Positions 12,303 to 24,076 of a stretch of 64,000 bases of DNA are shown here, one piece after another (position 1 is the first letter of the stretch; the number at the start of each line of letters is the position of its first letter). Source of the stretch: Grammothele lineata (lineage: Eukaryota > Basidiomycota > Agaricomycetes > Polyporales > Polyporaceae); contig NDFF03000026.1 of assembly GCA_002150815.3 (NCBI GenBank), positions 186,001 through 250,000 of the forward strand. The letters run 5' to 3'. The translations under genes were made by a program, and so were the position numbers. A model generated the notes under the pieces. That model was not told where the DNA came from. It worked only from the letters and a program-made list of their open reading frames with translations, and did not search any database.

Positions 12303-13343
12303 ATGTTGGGACACGCCCCCCCTACCTTCCAGCAGCCCCCGCCGCAACAGGACCAGCAGCAGCCCCAGCAGCCCTCCCAGCCCCCGACCGCCGACCCCAA
12401 TGTCCTCCACCACGCCCCGCCCCAACCTCAACCACAGCCCCCGGGCACCTTCCAGACCCTCCGCCTCCGCGACGACCCGCCCGCGGTGACCCAGCCCGCC
12501 CGCTCCTCCCGCAAACGCAAGTCCCCCGCGTCCGCCAACGCCGACACCGCGCCCCCGCCGCCCCCAGGGCCGCCCAACCCGGCCGTGATGCACCCCCCGC
12601 CGCCCCCGGGCACGATCCAGCCGCACTCGCTCCCGCCCCCGCACACCCTCATCCACCCGCCCCCGCCGCACATGCCCGGCCACCCCATGCCGCCCTACCC
12701 GTACCCCCCTCCCCCAGACTTTTCGCCCGGGGGCATGCCCCCGCCCCCGCCCCATGCGCAGGGCCACCCGCCCCCGGGCCATCCCGGCGCGCCGCCTCCG
12801 CCGCCACAGCCGCAGCAGGACCAGAGGGGGGCGACGACGTCCGCGGGGAGGCAGCTGAGCCAGAGCAAGCGAGCAGAGCAGAACCGTAAAGCACAGAGGG
12901 CCTTCCGCGAGCGACGAGACCAGTACGTCCCCCCTCTCGTCCTTTCTCACTACCTTCCTTTGCTCACCATCCTTCTTCTCTGACTACCTGTCGCGCTCAG
13001 ACACGTCAAGACGCTCGAATCGCGCTCTCAACTCCTCGACGCTGCGCTCGCGTCCGCGGACGAAGCGAACCGCCGCTGGGAGGAGTGCCGCACGATCGTC
13101 GATCAGCTCCGCATCGAGAACGCGACGCTCCGCGCCGCGCTCTCCGCGACCCAGTCCCAGCTTATGGCCCTCAACCCCGCCGCCGCTTCTAATGCCGAGT
13201 CTGCCGCGAATGGGGCCGGGGCGAATGGGGCGCAGAGTGGGTCGGGCGAGCAGCAGGGGCAGCAGCAGCAGGGGGCGGGGGGTGAGGAGAAAGGAGAGCA
13301 GGGAGAGGGAAAGGGAAAGGGCGAGGGACAGGAGAAGAAGTAA
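12303..13343 (+). CDS. bZIP transcription factor, AP-1/Pap1-like
   Basis: Two exons (12303-12922 and 13001-13343) join in frame to give about 320 residues. Residues 1-185 are an extreme Pro/Gln-rich region, typical of an unstructured activation domain. The basic region follows: QSKRAEQNRKAQRAFRERR, with the NxxAQxxFR signature of Yap/Pap1-type factors. A leucine-zipper coiled coil comes next, starting VKTLESRSQLLDAALASA and continuing through LRIENATLRAAL. The intron splits the basic region from the zipper, right after ERRDQ. The C-terminus is low complexity (Gly/Gln/Glu/Lys). It should bind DNA as a dimer in the nucleus; targets are unknown. No cysteine-rich redox domain typical of Yap1 is seen, so oxidative-stress sensing is not supported. 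ATG 12303 is the first ATG in frame. Confidence 0.9.
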
Positions 13344-13809
13344 ATCGGCACGTTTAACTCGGGTTACCCGTGTCGTGTCTACCTAGTATGTTCTTGGCCC
13401 CGTCTGCGGCAGCCTTCTGCTGGGCGCGACGACGGGGATGTTGTCGCCAGTTTTCGAACCGGGGTCGTTTTATGGTAGATTTATTCTTCGTTCTCTTCAA
13501 CGGGGGCGCTACCTGTTTTTGTACCTACGAATGAGCAGATGTACCATATCAACACGCCGTGTGTTCCTAATCTTGTGGTTACTTGACCACAGTACTCGTA
13601 TCTACTTTCCTGACGGAAAGGCATCAACTTCGTCTGTTATTGAAAGTCAGATTGACCAGGATTGACCAGGATTGACCCGGGCGGTCCGGAGGAGCGTTGT
13701 CAGAGGGCGCTCAGGCATGCCAACGGACGACACGCCATCGACATCCTTGCTTTCTGACTTACCCCGAAGTACATACTGACGACCCGCTAACGACCTGCCA
13801 ACGACCGCG
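13344..13809. other. Intergenic between bZIP and PHS1
   Basis: 465 bp covering the bZIP 3' region and the PHS1 promoter. It contains a short direct repeat (GATTGACCAG, three imperfect copies at about 13649-13678), which could be a binding-site cluster or chance. Confidence 0.5.
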
Positions 13810-14902
13810 ATGGCCTACGTCGAAGAGGTGTCCACGTCCCCACCGCCTCAGCCCAAAAAACAACGAGGTGCGCCCCATCCTCCCTTCCCCGTGGCAGCGC
13901 CGTGTGCTTGAAGTTGCATGCGCCGCGCAATGCCCTTTCCTCCCCGATGTACCGACTTCTGACACACATGACGCACAACAGGCCCACCCCCAGCAATAAA
14001 GCTCTACCTGGTCCTCTACAACGTCCTCTCCGCCCTCAGCTGGACCTCCGTCCTCGTCCAAACCCTCGCCGCCGTCCTCGGGTACACCCCCGTCCCCCTC
14101 CCCGCGCGCTCTCCCTCCTCCCTCTCCCTCTTCCTCCCCTTCTTGTCTGAGACCCCTCTGCACCCGGTGGTGGAGCTGCTGCTCAGGCGCGCGGGAGGCG
14201 CGTACGCGGCGGTAGGACAGCAGACGGCGCTGGTGCAGAGCGCGGCGGCGTTGGAGGTGCTCCATGTCTTGCTGGGGTGGGTCCGGAGCCCGCTCCCGAC
14301 GACACTTATGCAGGTCGCGAGTCGGTTGTATTTGGTGTGGGGAGTGACTTATCTCTTCCCTGAGGTGCGTTTCGTTTTCTGTGCCGTCTCTCTTTTCACG
14401 GAAACGCGCTGACGAACCCTCGCGACGCATGCCCAACGCACACCACACGCACGCACAGACACACACCAACCCCCTCTACGCATCCATGGTCCTCTCCTGG
14501 TCCCTCACCGAAGTCGTCCGCTACGCCTTCTACGCCTCCTCCCTCCTCTCTTCCTCCCCCTCCTCCACCTCCCCGCTCCTCGTCCGCCTCCGCTACTCCC
14601 TCTTCTACGTCCTCTACCCCACCGGCGCCGGCTCCGAGGCCCTGCTCATCTACGCGACTCTCCCTAAGCCCTTGACGCTGGGCGCGTTGGTGGGGGACGT
14701 GCATGCGTTGGGACGGGCAGGGTTGTTTGCGATTTGGTGGCCGGGTGAGTCGCATTGTCTTTTTTCTTTTTTGTGCGTTTTGGGGCGGGCGAGAAAGAGG
14801 GCTGACAGAAGGGGGCGGATAGGGTTGTACGTGATGTACACGCACATGATCAAGCAGCGGCGTAAGGTCTTTGGCGGCGCGGAGAAGGTTAAGACCGCTT
14901 GA
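13810..14902 (+). CDS. PHS1: Very-long-chain (3R)-3-hydroxyacyl-CoA dehydratase
   Basis: Third enzyme of the ER fatty-acid elongation cycle; it dehydrates 3-hydroxyacyl-CoA to trans-2-enoyl-CoA for very-long-chain fatty acids and sphingolipids. Four exons (13810-13867, 13982-14364, 14459-14744, 14823-14902) join exactly in frame to 268 residues, normal to slightly long for the family. The N-terminus is cytosolic (MAYVEEVSTSPPPQPKKQR), followed by membrane segments starting LYLVLYNVLSALSW. Family blocks are LEVLHVLLGWVRSPLPTTL, QVASRLYLVWGV, WSLTEVVRYAFY and YPTGAGSE. In the last block the Tyr and Glu are seven residues apart, as for the catalytic pair Tyr149/Glu156 of yeast Phs1. The C-terminus ends in basic residues (KQRRKVFGG), compatible with ER retention. 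Single copy, intact. Confidence 0.95.
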
Positions 14903-15125
14903 ATGCTTCGCTTTACCTTTCTCGTCTTCACCGCCACGTACCTATATGCGCTCCGCGTCGCCCTCCAAAAGTTCTATTTCGTAGGTGCGTACTGACTCTC
15001 AGATGGGGTCCACGCGTGCTGATGCGGATGATTGACCTTCCTCACACTGCAGAGTACATGTCACGCGTAATACATGCTCCCTTTCCGCGTCTCCCTCGCC
15101 GAGCTCAGATTGCGTGTCGTGCCGT

Positions 15126-17322
15126 TCACGCGTTCGCAGGAGCCTGCGCCGGACCCGGGCCGTTATTGATGCTCGGCGCGAACCCGACCGCGCCCGTGTA
15201 GTCGAAGATTGAGTACCCTGTGCGTGCGTCCGAATTCAAGTTTTTTTACCAGCTCAGCTCGTGCGGGGTTGCGTGCGGGGAGGGGAGGGGGAATGGGACA
15301 CGAATACTTACATGACTTGAGGAACTCGGCCCCGACGACGGCCATCTCGGACGGGAAGCCGTCCCCGAGCGCGAGGACGCCGCCGACGCAACTCCTGCAG
15401 AGTCCGAGTCCGAGTTCGTACCCCGCGTGCAAGTATCATGTGAGCTCGGTTCACCTGGCGGATAAGAGATAAGTGGATGAGGGAACGTACGCGGGGTCGC
15501 CCTCGACCTGCCCGAGGTTAAAGTCGGCAGGGTGGATCGCGTACGAGCGGTCCCCGAAGTCGAGCGAGACGCTCCCTGGGGTGTCGCATGGGAAGGAGTA
15601 GTACCCTGGTTTGTTCGTCAGTTCGTTCGTTCGTTCGTGAGCAGCGTGTTCAGCGAGGAGGTGAGTGGCCCACCTGGTCCGTACTGCATCGCCTTGGCTG
15701 ACCCGGGGATCTGCTCACAGGGGTCGCGGTCAATCCTCGAGGGAGGAGGAAAGTGGGCGCCCCGGACGCACCAGCGCGTAGAAATCATCCGCGACCTGCG
15801 TGGGCACGTAGATCAACGTCGTGCCCGTGTCGATCGCCTGCCCCCACACGGCCGGCCGGCCGCGCTCAGTCAGCACCGTCCAGCCCAAAGGAGAAGAAAA
15901 AGAAGACGGTTTACCGCAGTGAGGTTCGCAGACAGCGAGCGCGTGCTGTTCGCCGCGGTTTTCACGGACAAGCCGGCCATGCCGATCGACCAGTACGTCT
16001 GCACGTGTATATGCCGGCGGTCACGGAGCGCGAGGTGAGCACGCCGCGCTCTGCGGGGAAGGACAGATGTGGTGGGGCTCACCCGCGAGACCAGTGTGTG
16101 CCAGTGCGGCTTCCCCTTCGCCTTGGACGGATCGTAGCATCCGAAGCACACCTGCGGAGGAAAAGTCCAGCGTCAGCCCCTGTCACCGTCGCTGTCAGCC
16201 CCCAGGTTCGCCTCGGTTCGCCTCCCCTCGAGCGAGCAAGAGCAGACCGGGACCAGTTGTCGGCAACGATACTCGCCTCGGACCCGTCCTCCCTCCCGCG
16301 CGTCAAATGGACCGAGAAGACGCCGAGGTCGACCTTCCTCTGCGCGAGGAGGTTCTCGAAGAAGGTGGGCTCGCCCGAGGCCGCGATGCGCCCGAACGCG
16401 AGCCCGAGCAGGCCGCTCGCGGGCGCGCCGTCGCTGAAGTCGGCCGACTCCCGCCGCGCGGCGCAGAACGTCTGGTTCGCGACGCCCAGGCGCCCGACGG
16501 AGACGGCGTCCGTGACGAACGTGCCCGAGACCGCGCCTTTAACCTGCCCGTGCCGTCCCACGCCGCGTCGATGTAAGCACAGTTCAGACTCTCGAAGGGA
16601 AAAGAAGGGAAGGGGGAACGCACGTAGTTGAGGGCGCACTTCCTGCCTGGCGCAGGGTTGAACGTCTCGCTCCGCTCGGGCACGAACTCGTCCTGTGGAC
16701 AGCCCGGGCACCGCGCGGGGATCCACAGGTCCGCGGAGCCCGTGTCGATGTCGACGGTGAGCGTCTGCGCGGGCGTGCCGAACGCCAGGGGGCCGTAGTA
16801 CTCGACGTCGAGGTCGCCAGAGATGTAGTCCTTAAGCGGCATCATTTCGCTGTGCGCAAGCCCGGAGTCGGCCTCAGAGGGGATGATGAAGATCTCGGAC
16901 GCGTCGAAGGCGGCTTGGGTGGACCCCAGTACCGCTAAGGACCCGTCCCGCGGTGTGAGGAGGGAGGGCGCGGAGCTGCTGAAGTTCTGGTAGCCGGCCT
17001 CGGGGTGGGTGTCGGGTTGGAGGCCGATCCCGGCGAGGAACTGGTCCGCCTTGGAGTACTTTGCGAGGACCGTCTGGATTTCTCGTGCCTGTGAGGATGC
17101 GTGAAATTGAGTTGGGGAAGCTTAGAGACACCAAAGTAATGCACTTACGACGTAGGTAGGATCGAAAGTTGCATTGCCGCGCAGTCCCTCCACGCGCTCA
17201 GGGAGGTCTGGTGAGCGTACACCTAGACGGAAAGAGGATCCTGCCTGCTGTGTAGGTAAAGAGTGCACCGAAGACGTAGACCACAGTAAGGACAGGAGTG
17301 CTAGGCTGAAATGGACGGCCAT
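15126..17322 (-). CDS. Secreted pepsin-like aspartic protease (family A1)
   Basis: Endopeptidase with a signal peptide ([21 protein letters not shown]), a propeptide, and two catalytic aspartates: [13 protein letters not shown] in the N-lobe and [13 protein letters not shown] in the C-lobe. Further A1 hallmarks are [49 protein letters not shown] and the C-terminal [12 protein letters not shown]. At least nine exons can be joined; the stop TGA is at 15126-15128. One intron uses a GC donor (exon end GAG at 16277, then GCGAGT), and only this choice keeps frame through the conserved GSE|VCFGC join. It lies head-to-head with the GH16 gene at 18084, separated by 761 bp. Likely role is extracellular or vacuolar protein breakdown. 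An intron holds a CGTT microsatellite near 15615-15640. Confidence 0.92.
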
Positions 17323-18083
17323 TAGGAAAGCAAAGCGAAAGCGGGCTCAGGCTATGCGGTGCGCCAGGCACAACCTCGAGAGAGCCAAGAGCTGAAAGGA
17401 GAGGAAGGAAGTACGCCACCTGCTTCCAGCGAGATCTTTAAGTCGGCCGTGTATGAATCTTCAGATCCTTGAAGAGGCTGGCGTGCCGTGCGCCGACGAG
17501 CAGCGGCGTTCTTGGACACCTGCCGGATTGGGCGAAGTTTTAGCAAATAAGCGGCCAAGTGTGATCGAAGATCCAGATAAACAGACGTCATTGGGAAACG
17601 CCGGCGGCATCTTGGCTCCTTCACCCACCCAGATCCTCGCCACCCCGCGGGGCAATCTTCACATGCCGCGGTGGTCACCTCTTCCCGTTTCTGACCAGAA
17701 CCCCGAGCTCTAATTAGTGTAAGGTTTCCGGCGCTCTGTCAAAGAGCCTTGAGCTTGTTCGGCGTCTCTCGCGAAAGGCGTCGACGTGGCCAAAACCACC
17801 CAAGGAAACGTCCCGAATCTCGCCCTCGAGGCCCACATCTTCGCTGAGATCGTCTTTCGGGCGGCACCCTAGCTCGGAGACGAGCGGCGGCGGTTCGGCG
17901 GGATGTCAGCCCTCGACGCCAGATCTCCCGTCTCCGACACTCCGCGTCCTGCTCGGCCGCCATGGAGGCGGACAACGTACGTGCTAGCCACCGCCGTGTT
18001 CGTCTTCGCTCTCTGGTCACGGCCACTCGCGCACCTTGCAGCCATCCGCCACTGGAGACCTCTTCGCCTGAACCCATACTACA
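17323..18083. other. Divergent intergenic region between protease and GH16 genes
   Basis: 761 bp containing the promoters of two secreted-enzyme genes that point away from each other. TTAAAG on the minus strand near 17433-17440 lies about 110 bp upstream of the protease start. Co-regulation is possible but not shown. Confidence 0.5.
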
Positions 18084-19521
18084 ATGCGTACTGCGTCCGC
18101 TCTTTTCGCCCTCCTTCCGCTCCTCATTCGCACCGCCAGTGCGCACTTCGTTCTCGCCGACTCGTACGTCGGCTACGACTTCCTCAACCAGTGGTCGTTC
18201 GAAACCTTCGACGATCCTACACATGGTCGCGTCAACTACGTAGACCAACCGACCGCCCTTTCCAAGAATCTGTCATACGGTGCGTCTTCCCAGCAAGTTG
18301 TCCCCACGCCTAGTAGCCTAGACGAAACTGACGAACGGGATTCCAACTACAGCTAGCAATGGCAAGTTCATCATGCGCGCCGACTTCCAGAACATGGTCG
18401 ATTCTTCCTCCCGGGGTCGCGACAGCGTCCGAATCCACTCCAACAAGGCGTACGACGAGTCCCTCATCATCCTCGATCTCCAGCACATGCCCGAGGGCTG
18501 TGCGACCTGGCCTGCGTTCTGGTCACTCAGCCAGGCCGGCCCCTGGCCTCATGGCGGCGAGATAGACATCATCGAAGGTGCGTCTAGCCTATCTCGCACT
18601 TTCTGCGGCCCAAACTGACGGGGACTCCGATCGTGCACATGAAGGTGTTAACCTACAGGATGTGAACCTGGCGTCGCTGCACACCACTCCAGAATGCACC
18701 ATGCCCGACTCGAGTCAGCGCCCTATGACCGGGTGGGCATCCCTCCCCCCCTCCTCTTGCCCCCCTTCCCATCCTCCCTCGCGTCGCTCACTCCCGTCCC
18801 CCTCTTCTAGCTCCGCAACCTCAACCAACTGCGACGCCAACGTCGACTACAACCAAGGCTGCGGCGTCTCCTTCTCCCGCGCCCCCTTGTCCTACGGGCG
18901 CTCTTTCAACGCCGCCTCGGGCGGCTTCTACGCCGTCGCGCGCACCCGCGCAGAGGGCGTCCGCATCTGGTCCTGGGCGCGCAACGACCCCGCCGTGCCC
19001 CCCGAGGTGCGCCGGCCCCCTGGCTCCTCGTCTGCCGCGTATGGGGGTGGATACGGGAGTGGGTATGGACACGAGGGAGGGGCGGAGGGCCTCGTTGCGG
19101 CTGCGTTTGGGAAGGGCGGGCACTCGGGCGCGAACACGATCGCGCCGACGCCGGCGTGGGGCGAGCCGGACGCGTACTTCCCGCTCGGGGCGCAGTGCGA
19201 CTATAACAGCCACTTTGACGCGCATGCGCTCGTGTTCGACTTGACGTTCTGCGTGAGTGTTCAGCTTGTTTTCTTTGTTCGTACTGCTCAATGGGTGAGA
19301 TGCTGACCGAGCTGGATATATGCGTGCGCAGGGCGACTTTGCGGGCTCGCAGTACTCTGCGTCCGGCTGTCCTGGGAACTGCGTGGACTGTAAGTTCTCC
19401 CGCCCGTTTTATGAACATGCGCGTGGCTTATTCTGTGCGTGCAGACGTCAACTCGAACCCAGGCGCGTTCGCGAACGCCTACTGGGAGATCAACTCCCTG
19501 AACATCTACACGCCTGTCTGA
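18084..19521 (+). CDS. Secreted GH16 endo-beta-glucanase (laminarinase type), copy 1
   Basis: Glycoside hydrolase family 16 enzyme, probably acting on beta-1,3(4)-glucan. A signal peptide (MRTASALFALLPLLIRTASA) precedes the mature HFVLADSYVG. The catalytic motif ExDxxE is present as GGEIDIIEG at about 18551-18577, with nucleophile and acid/base glutamates. Other family blocks are WPAFWSL, NLASLHTT, NYNQGCGV-like DYNQGCGVSF, FNAASGGFYA, WSWARNDP and CDYNSHFDAHALVFDLTFC. The C-terminus ends WEINSLNIYTPV with stop at 19519-19521. About seven exons. A Gly/Ser/Ala-rich insertion of roughly 35 residues (about 19018-19130) sits in the catalytic domain and is missing from the copy at 31570. It may act on its own cell wall or on plant or fungal glucans. 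Confidence 0.92.
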
Positions 19522-20727
19522 TTCTGACTGCCCACTCCGGACTTGTATACCCTATCATCCTCCCATATACTACACCAATGACTATACGCGTGCATGAGAC
19601 GCGACCTGTAAGCCCTAGCTGCGCGGTATTCCGCGCGTATGGCTGGCGTTGCAACCGCCGCACTCGGCTGGATCTAGTACACCCAGCGAAAGGAAACGGT
19701 GGCCCGCCAGCCGCGGGGCAGCTGGGAGCCAAACTTTCGGCGCGGTGTAACACTGTTCGCTTCCGTCGGCTCGTCGCCTGACAGGTCTTGAACTGTCGGA
19801 GAAGGCCATGCGGAGATCTCCTCACGATCGAGAGCTTAAATGTGTGGAGGAAGGGCCTACTCTCGCTGCGCGATCGCCTCGTATGGCCAGGGCGTCGGGC
19901 GGGGGACTCTGATGGTAGCCAGAGGCAAACTTGAACGCGTAAGGAGCCTCCGAATTCGGTCGCGGCCCGCTACATAGAGAGAATAGTCACGACGTGCATA
20001 CCTAGATTTCAGACCCCCCGACAGCGCCCGAAAATGTGTCCGGCGGTTCAAATAATCTGCTTGATATCGGAGTCATTCACTCCACTCAGAAGGTCTTCTG
20101 AAATGTAACTGATATGCTACATTTCGCGATTAGATCAAGAGATTACCAGCAAATCAGTCCCGTTTCAGATGGCGTTCTATGTTCTGTTGCGCAGAAATGC
20201 TTTGTTTCTTTGATGAAGATATTCGGCAGAAATGACTACGATGATTTAAACCGCCAGACACATTTCAAAGATCTGCCACAGGAGCCGAAATTTAGGTATG
20301 CGCGTCGTGAGTCCCTGTGATGCGGTCGCCTACTCGGGCTGCATTTAGTGGAGGCTTGGAGAGGAGATCTCGTTTGCAATGCTGTGGTTGCAGAGGGCCT
20401 CGGCAACGACTATGCTGCAGCTGCCAGCTTGCGGTCAGTTCGAGTTCGTTCAACGGCCACTACCGCTGCCGTGATGGAGGCATTTCGAAAGCAGGATTGC
20501 ATGCTCGTTCTCGAGACTGTGTCACTAATACGCAGTATGACGGGCTGGCGGCTGCATTACATATCCTACTGAGACCGATACACGGTACTGGATGCTACCT
20601 GGATACGCGGGATACCAGCGGACACGAATGATGACAAGCGGAAATCGCAACGACACAGCAGGGAGGATAAGATGACTCTCTGAGACGACATGTGCTGAAG
20701 TCCACAAGCATGCAAACACCGTACGCA
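19522..20727. other. Intergenic region carrying a diverged inverted repeat
   Basis: 1.2 kb without a supported gene. Apart from the inverted repeat at 19970-20330 I see nothing firm. Short frames here owe their resemblance to one another to the repeat arms. Confidence 0.5.
19970..20330. repeat. Diverged inverted repeat, about 75-85-bp arms
   Basis: The plus-strand stretch at about 20245-20325 (with AACCGCCAGACACATTT and AGGTATGCGCGTCGTGA) reappears inverted at about 19975-20060 (AACCGCCGGACACATTT and AGGTATGCACGTCGTGA on the minus strand). The arms differ at many positions, and about 185 bp lie between them. It may be an old non-autonomous transposon or a foldback remnant. No target duplication could be recognised. 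Confidence 0.6.
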
Positions 20728-23348
20728 CTAGAACGAGCTCGAGGTGATGAACGCCCGCCCCGCTTCGACCTCCTTCACTGCTAGCTCATTCTCCGGCAGC
20801 AGGTGGGAGTACATAGTGATTCCCCGTTTGGGAATCTCCTCTGTGAAGTCAACGCCGACCGTGGCATTCTGTACGCCATGTCTTCGTGCGAGACAAAGAC
20901 TGTCAGCTATCGACGTCCGGAGCACGTCGCTGGTAAAAAGACTCACTCGCATTTCAGATGCTCCTTCATCAGGAAATCCCAATTATCACTATCGCCGCAC
21001 CACGTGCAGGTAGATGGACCGAACCACGAGTTATGCCCGGGAACCGCTTTCTGTTCCAGCTCGCGGACGACGGCTGCGTGTTCGTCAGAGACACGATCCC
21101 AATGGGGGATGTCTCTTTCGGATAGATCCATCCCGTTGGTTGCGTGAACTGCACAGTCATGAGTGATCTGTCGAAGTTTCACGCAAACGTGTCAGCACGG
21201 ATGAAGTTTTACCCATCGGAACGACTCCAGAGTCGTACTCACCGCACCCAGCCAATCGAAAACCCGTTGTTGGAGCAGCTGGGCACACAGGCGGCACCGT
21301 ACGCGCACCTCGCACGCGTCCAAATCAGCCCGGGTCGCCTTGAGTGGGTCCAGGCCATAGGCCTCCACCAATGAGCGTACGCATTGAGACGCAGCGCCAA
21401 TGGTCAGCTTCTCTTGAACAACACCCCACCGAAACGGATCCTCCTTCATGCCTACATCTGGGTGTTTCATGAACTCTCTGAGTGCGTGGTCATACCTTTC
21501 TAGATCGTCCAGACCGCCTGCTGGCAGAGAGGCGCGTCTGGTGCACATGTGCATGGCGACGTCTGGCCATTTAATGCGAGATCGACAACCTCTGCACTCG
21601 AAATACGTGACAGCGAGCCCGAGGACCTCATCGTCGGAGAGGCCGTCTACGTCGCCGAGCCCGTCACGCGCCACCGCCACGAACTCGGCCTTGAACCGCC
21701 CCGCCCACTCGTCCGTCAGCTCTGGAATGAGGGCGGACAGTGTGCCGGCCGGGATGTCGGCTTCTCCGACCGAGCCGTCGGCGTCAGGATCGAGGATGGC
21801 ACGTACATCCGGCATCAGGGCGTAGTCTGCAAACCTACCGATGAGCTGAAGGCCGGCACCGGGTGCGTATCGCATCTTTCGGTAGTTGTTCAGTGCCCTC
21901 AGGAGCCGCTTGAAACCAGGTTTGATCCTCTCGTAGTACTCGCGGGCGATTCGCTTTTCGTGAATGTCCTCCATGAACGCTACGACCGTGCCACGAATGA
22001 CCCTCCAGCCTAGATAAAGAGGCATGTCAGAAGAGTCCATGTGAAAACGTGACGTATTGCCTTTGACCACTCGCCTTTCCTAGTCAACTTGGTTTTGCGG
22101 TTGACCACGTCGAGATTGGCCAAGAGTTTGATATCTGAGTCACCCATCTTGTTGAGCTCGTCAACCCAGCCTTCTTCACGGAGATATTCTTGTACCCTGA
22201 ACAATGCACGTCACACTATGAAATGGAGAGCGGATTATAAGGAGACAACATACGCGTTACAACGTTCGACCTTCAGCCGCTTATTTCCTTCTTGCCTGGC
22301 TAACTCATCAGCTTTCTGCCATTCGAAGATCTTCTTCGTATGCTACATGATCCAAGGGGAATCAACACCCATGACTTGCGCAGCTGAAGGATACGCGGAC
22401 CTGAGTGATCTGTCTAACCAGCTCTTTCTGGCCCTCGATCAGCTGGCTTCTTTCACCCGAATTCGTGAGAGATGAGAACCGCTGTCGGAACGCTTCAAGT
22501 TCCGGCTTGTGTGCGAATAACCGTATATTATCTCTGACACGTCGATCAGCAGGCAGAACATAACTCAGAGACCATTCTCTGCTCACCCTTTCCCAACCGA
22601 ATATAGAGGAATAACGGTGTGCATCTCCACGCCGTGTGTTTGCAAGAAAGCTTCAGCAGTACCAACGCCGACATTAACATACACCAGCCTAGTCAAACGA
22701 GCCGAGTGTTGAGTCATGTGAGCAATGATCCTAAGCCACGGTGAAGGGTTGGCGTGACTGACGTGTTTGATGAGCAAGAGTAGCAGTATCTAGCGTAGAT
22801 AGGGCAAAACATCCGGCAGCCGGAGGTTCCGCAGTTCTAGGATTGGCGGTCAGCTTGACTGAGCACAAAAAACGGGGGAGCAGTGGCTCACTTGACAATG
22901 GGTGAAGAACAGGAGGTTGGCGTAGGCCGGTTCGCTCATATGAGGAGGAATTCCGGGGAGGCCTTCAACCTGGGATCGAGCTGCTTTCCAGACCGACGTA
23001 GCACCACGTTTCATGAGAAGCCCGCGCAAAGCCTTGCTTGTCCTTGCTACGTTCAATAGGTCTCGAGGGTGGAGGGCGCTGAAGATCTGAGGACAAAGTG
23101 GTCAGGACCGAGTGGTCGGGTAGGAAGGGTGAGAGACCCATGATTACCTCAAACAGCACATCTAAAGGCATGGATATCATACGTTCAAGCTTCCCTCGTC
23201 GTCGTTTCTCTTGTGCGCCACAACGAGTGCTGTGAACAGTACCCAGTGGCGAGCCGGGGCTCCCGGCGCCGGCCACCCCATTTCTGCCACACTGTGGGAT
23301 AGAGTCCTTGTTTGCGGAAGGCTTCTTGGAATTTTTGCGTGCAGGCAT
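20728..23348 (-). CDS. F-box protein with C-terminal zinc-finger-like motifs, copy 1
   Basis: Likely substrate adaptor of an SCF ubiquitin ligase, of a family expanded in Agaricomycetes. The N-terminal basic tail (MPARKNSKKP) leads to the F-box: MPLDVLFE|IFSALHPRDLLNVARTS. Family motifs follow: PPHMSEPAYANLLFFTHC, ARYC, HKPELEAF, HTKKIFEWQ, REEGWVDEL, then a long exon beginning GWRVIRGTVVAFM. That exon holds FECRGCRSRIKWPDVAMHMC (possible metal site) and CRLCAQLL. The penultimate exon has CTWCG with His 12 residues further on. The last exon ends ITSSSF, stop at 20728-20730. About ten exons and 640 residues; all joins stay open. The intron before GWRV uses a GC donor (exon end 22075). It is the first of three tandem paralogs on this strand. 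Substrates are unknown. Confidence 0.85.
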
Positions 23349-23681
23349 GGTCGTCCACTTTCTCCCGTATGACGATAGGGGACGGTAACAGAACGGCGGT
23401 TGTTAGGCGGTCGGAGGAAAGAGATGGGCGTCAATTTGACGCGCTCCTCGAGCTCGTTCAACGCGTCGCGTTTCGGCCTCGTGACCGCCTTCCCTTTCGA
23501 GCGACGGCGCGATTGTGGCTGACGTCACGAATGTAAGTATGTTCCCACACACCGGACAAGCGCTAGATGCAAGACGATTCCGAAGCATGCTCTCCGAGGC
23601 ACATTGCATCATGGCATTATACTAGGAAAAACGACAAAGTCCACGACGTGCGTACGAGTCCACAGACACGTATACCGCGCA
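23349..23681. other. Promoter region of F-box copy 1
   Basis: 333 bp between the start of F-box copy 1 and a stray C-terminal exon. It carries the conserved palindrome at 23428-23442 and a second conserved stretch around CTCGTGAC, both shared with the promoters of copies 2 and 3. Confidence 0.6.
23428..23442. promoter_or_regulatory. Conserved 15-bp palindrome upstream of F-box copy 1
   Basis: GCGTCAATTTGACGC is a perfect inverted repeat (7-bp arms, 1-bp centre), 80 bp upstream of the ATG at 23348. The identical palindrome, with identical flanks (AGAGATGG before, GC after), lies 67 bp upstream of F-box copy 2. It may be a transcription factor site inherited with the duplication. Confidence 0.5.
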
Positions 23682-23850
23682 CTAGAAGGAACTTGCAAAG
23701 AACCCCAAACTCTGTTCGACATTCCTCACCGCTTGCGGATCCTCCGATAGCACGTTCGAGTACATGATAATTCCAGCTTTGTCTGAGCGCTTGACGTCGA
23801 CGCCGTACCTTAAGTGAAGTTGTTCCGAATGGATATCCGCCTCAGGCTGC
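23682..23850 (-). pseudogene. Isolated C-terminal exon of an F-box family gene
   Basis: The frame ending at 23682-23684 encodes VDVKRSDKAGIIMYSNVLS and continues EDPQAVRNVEQSLGFFASSF before the stop. This matches the last exon of the F-box genes on both sides (compare MNIMMYSDMLSENPSAVREV in copy 2). No preceding exons of this gene are present, so it is the leftover of a deleted or partly duplicated paralog between copies 1 and 2. Confidence 0.75.
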
Positions 23851-24076
23851 CACGGCTGCCTACTGGGTGTTCGAGCCATACCTCATCTCGCGTCTTCGTA
23901 GCTTCTTATACGCACGAACTGCATCTTCACGAAGCTGCCTTAGTGACACCAGATGACATCTCATATTATCAAAGCGGCAAATATGTGAGTTAAACACAAT
24001 AGGGACCAATAAACATCTGCATCAAGACGTGCGCAATGCGCCGAACTCTCCAAGCATACTGGGGACACTGAGTATG

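Noticed and set aside
12282..12950. Minus-strand 222-codon and plus-strand 203-codon frames over the bZIP gene
   Set aside because: Shadows of the proline-rich exon. The bZIP frame alone has a family signature and proper splicing.
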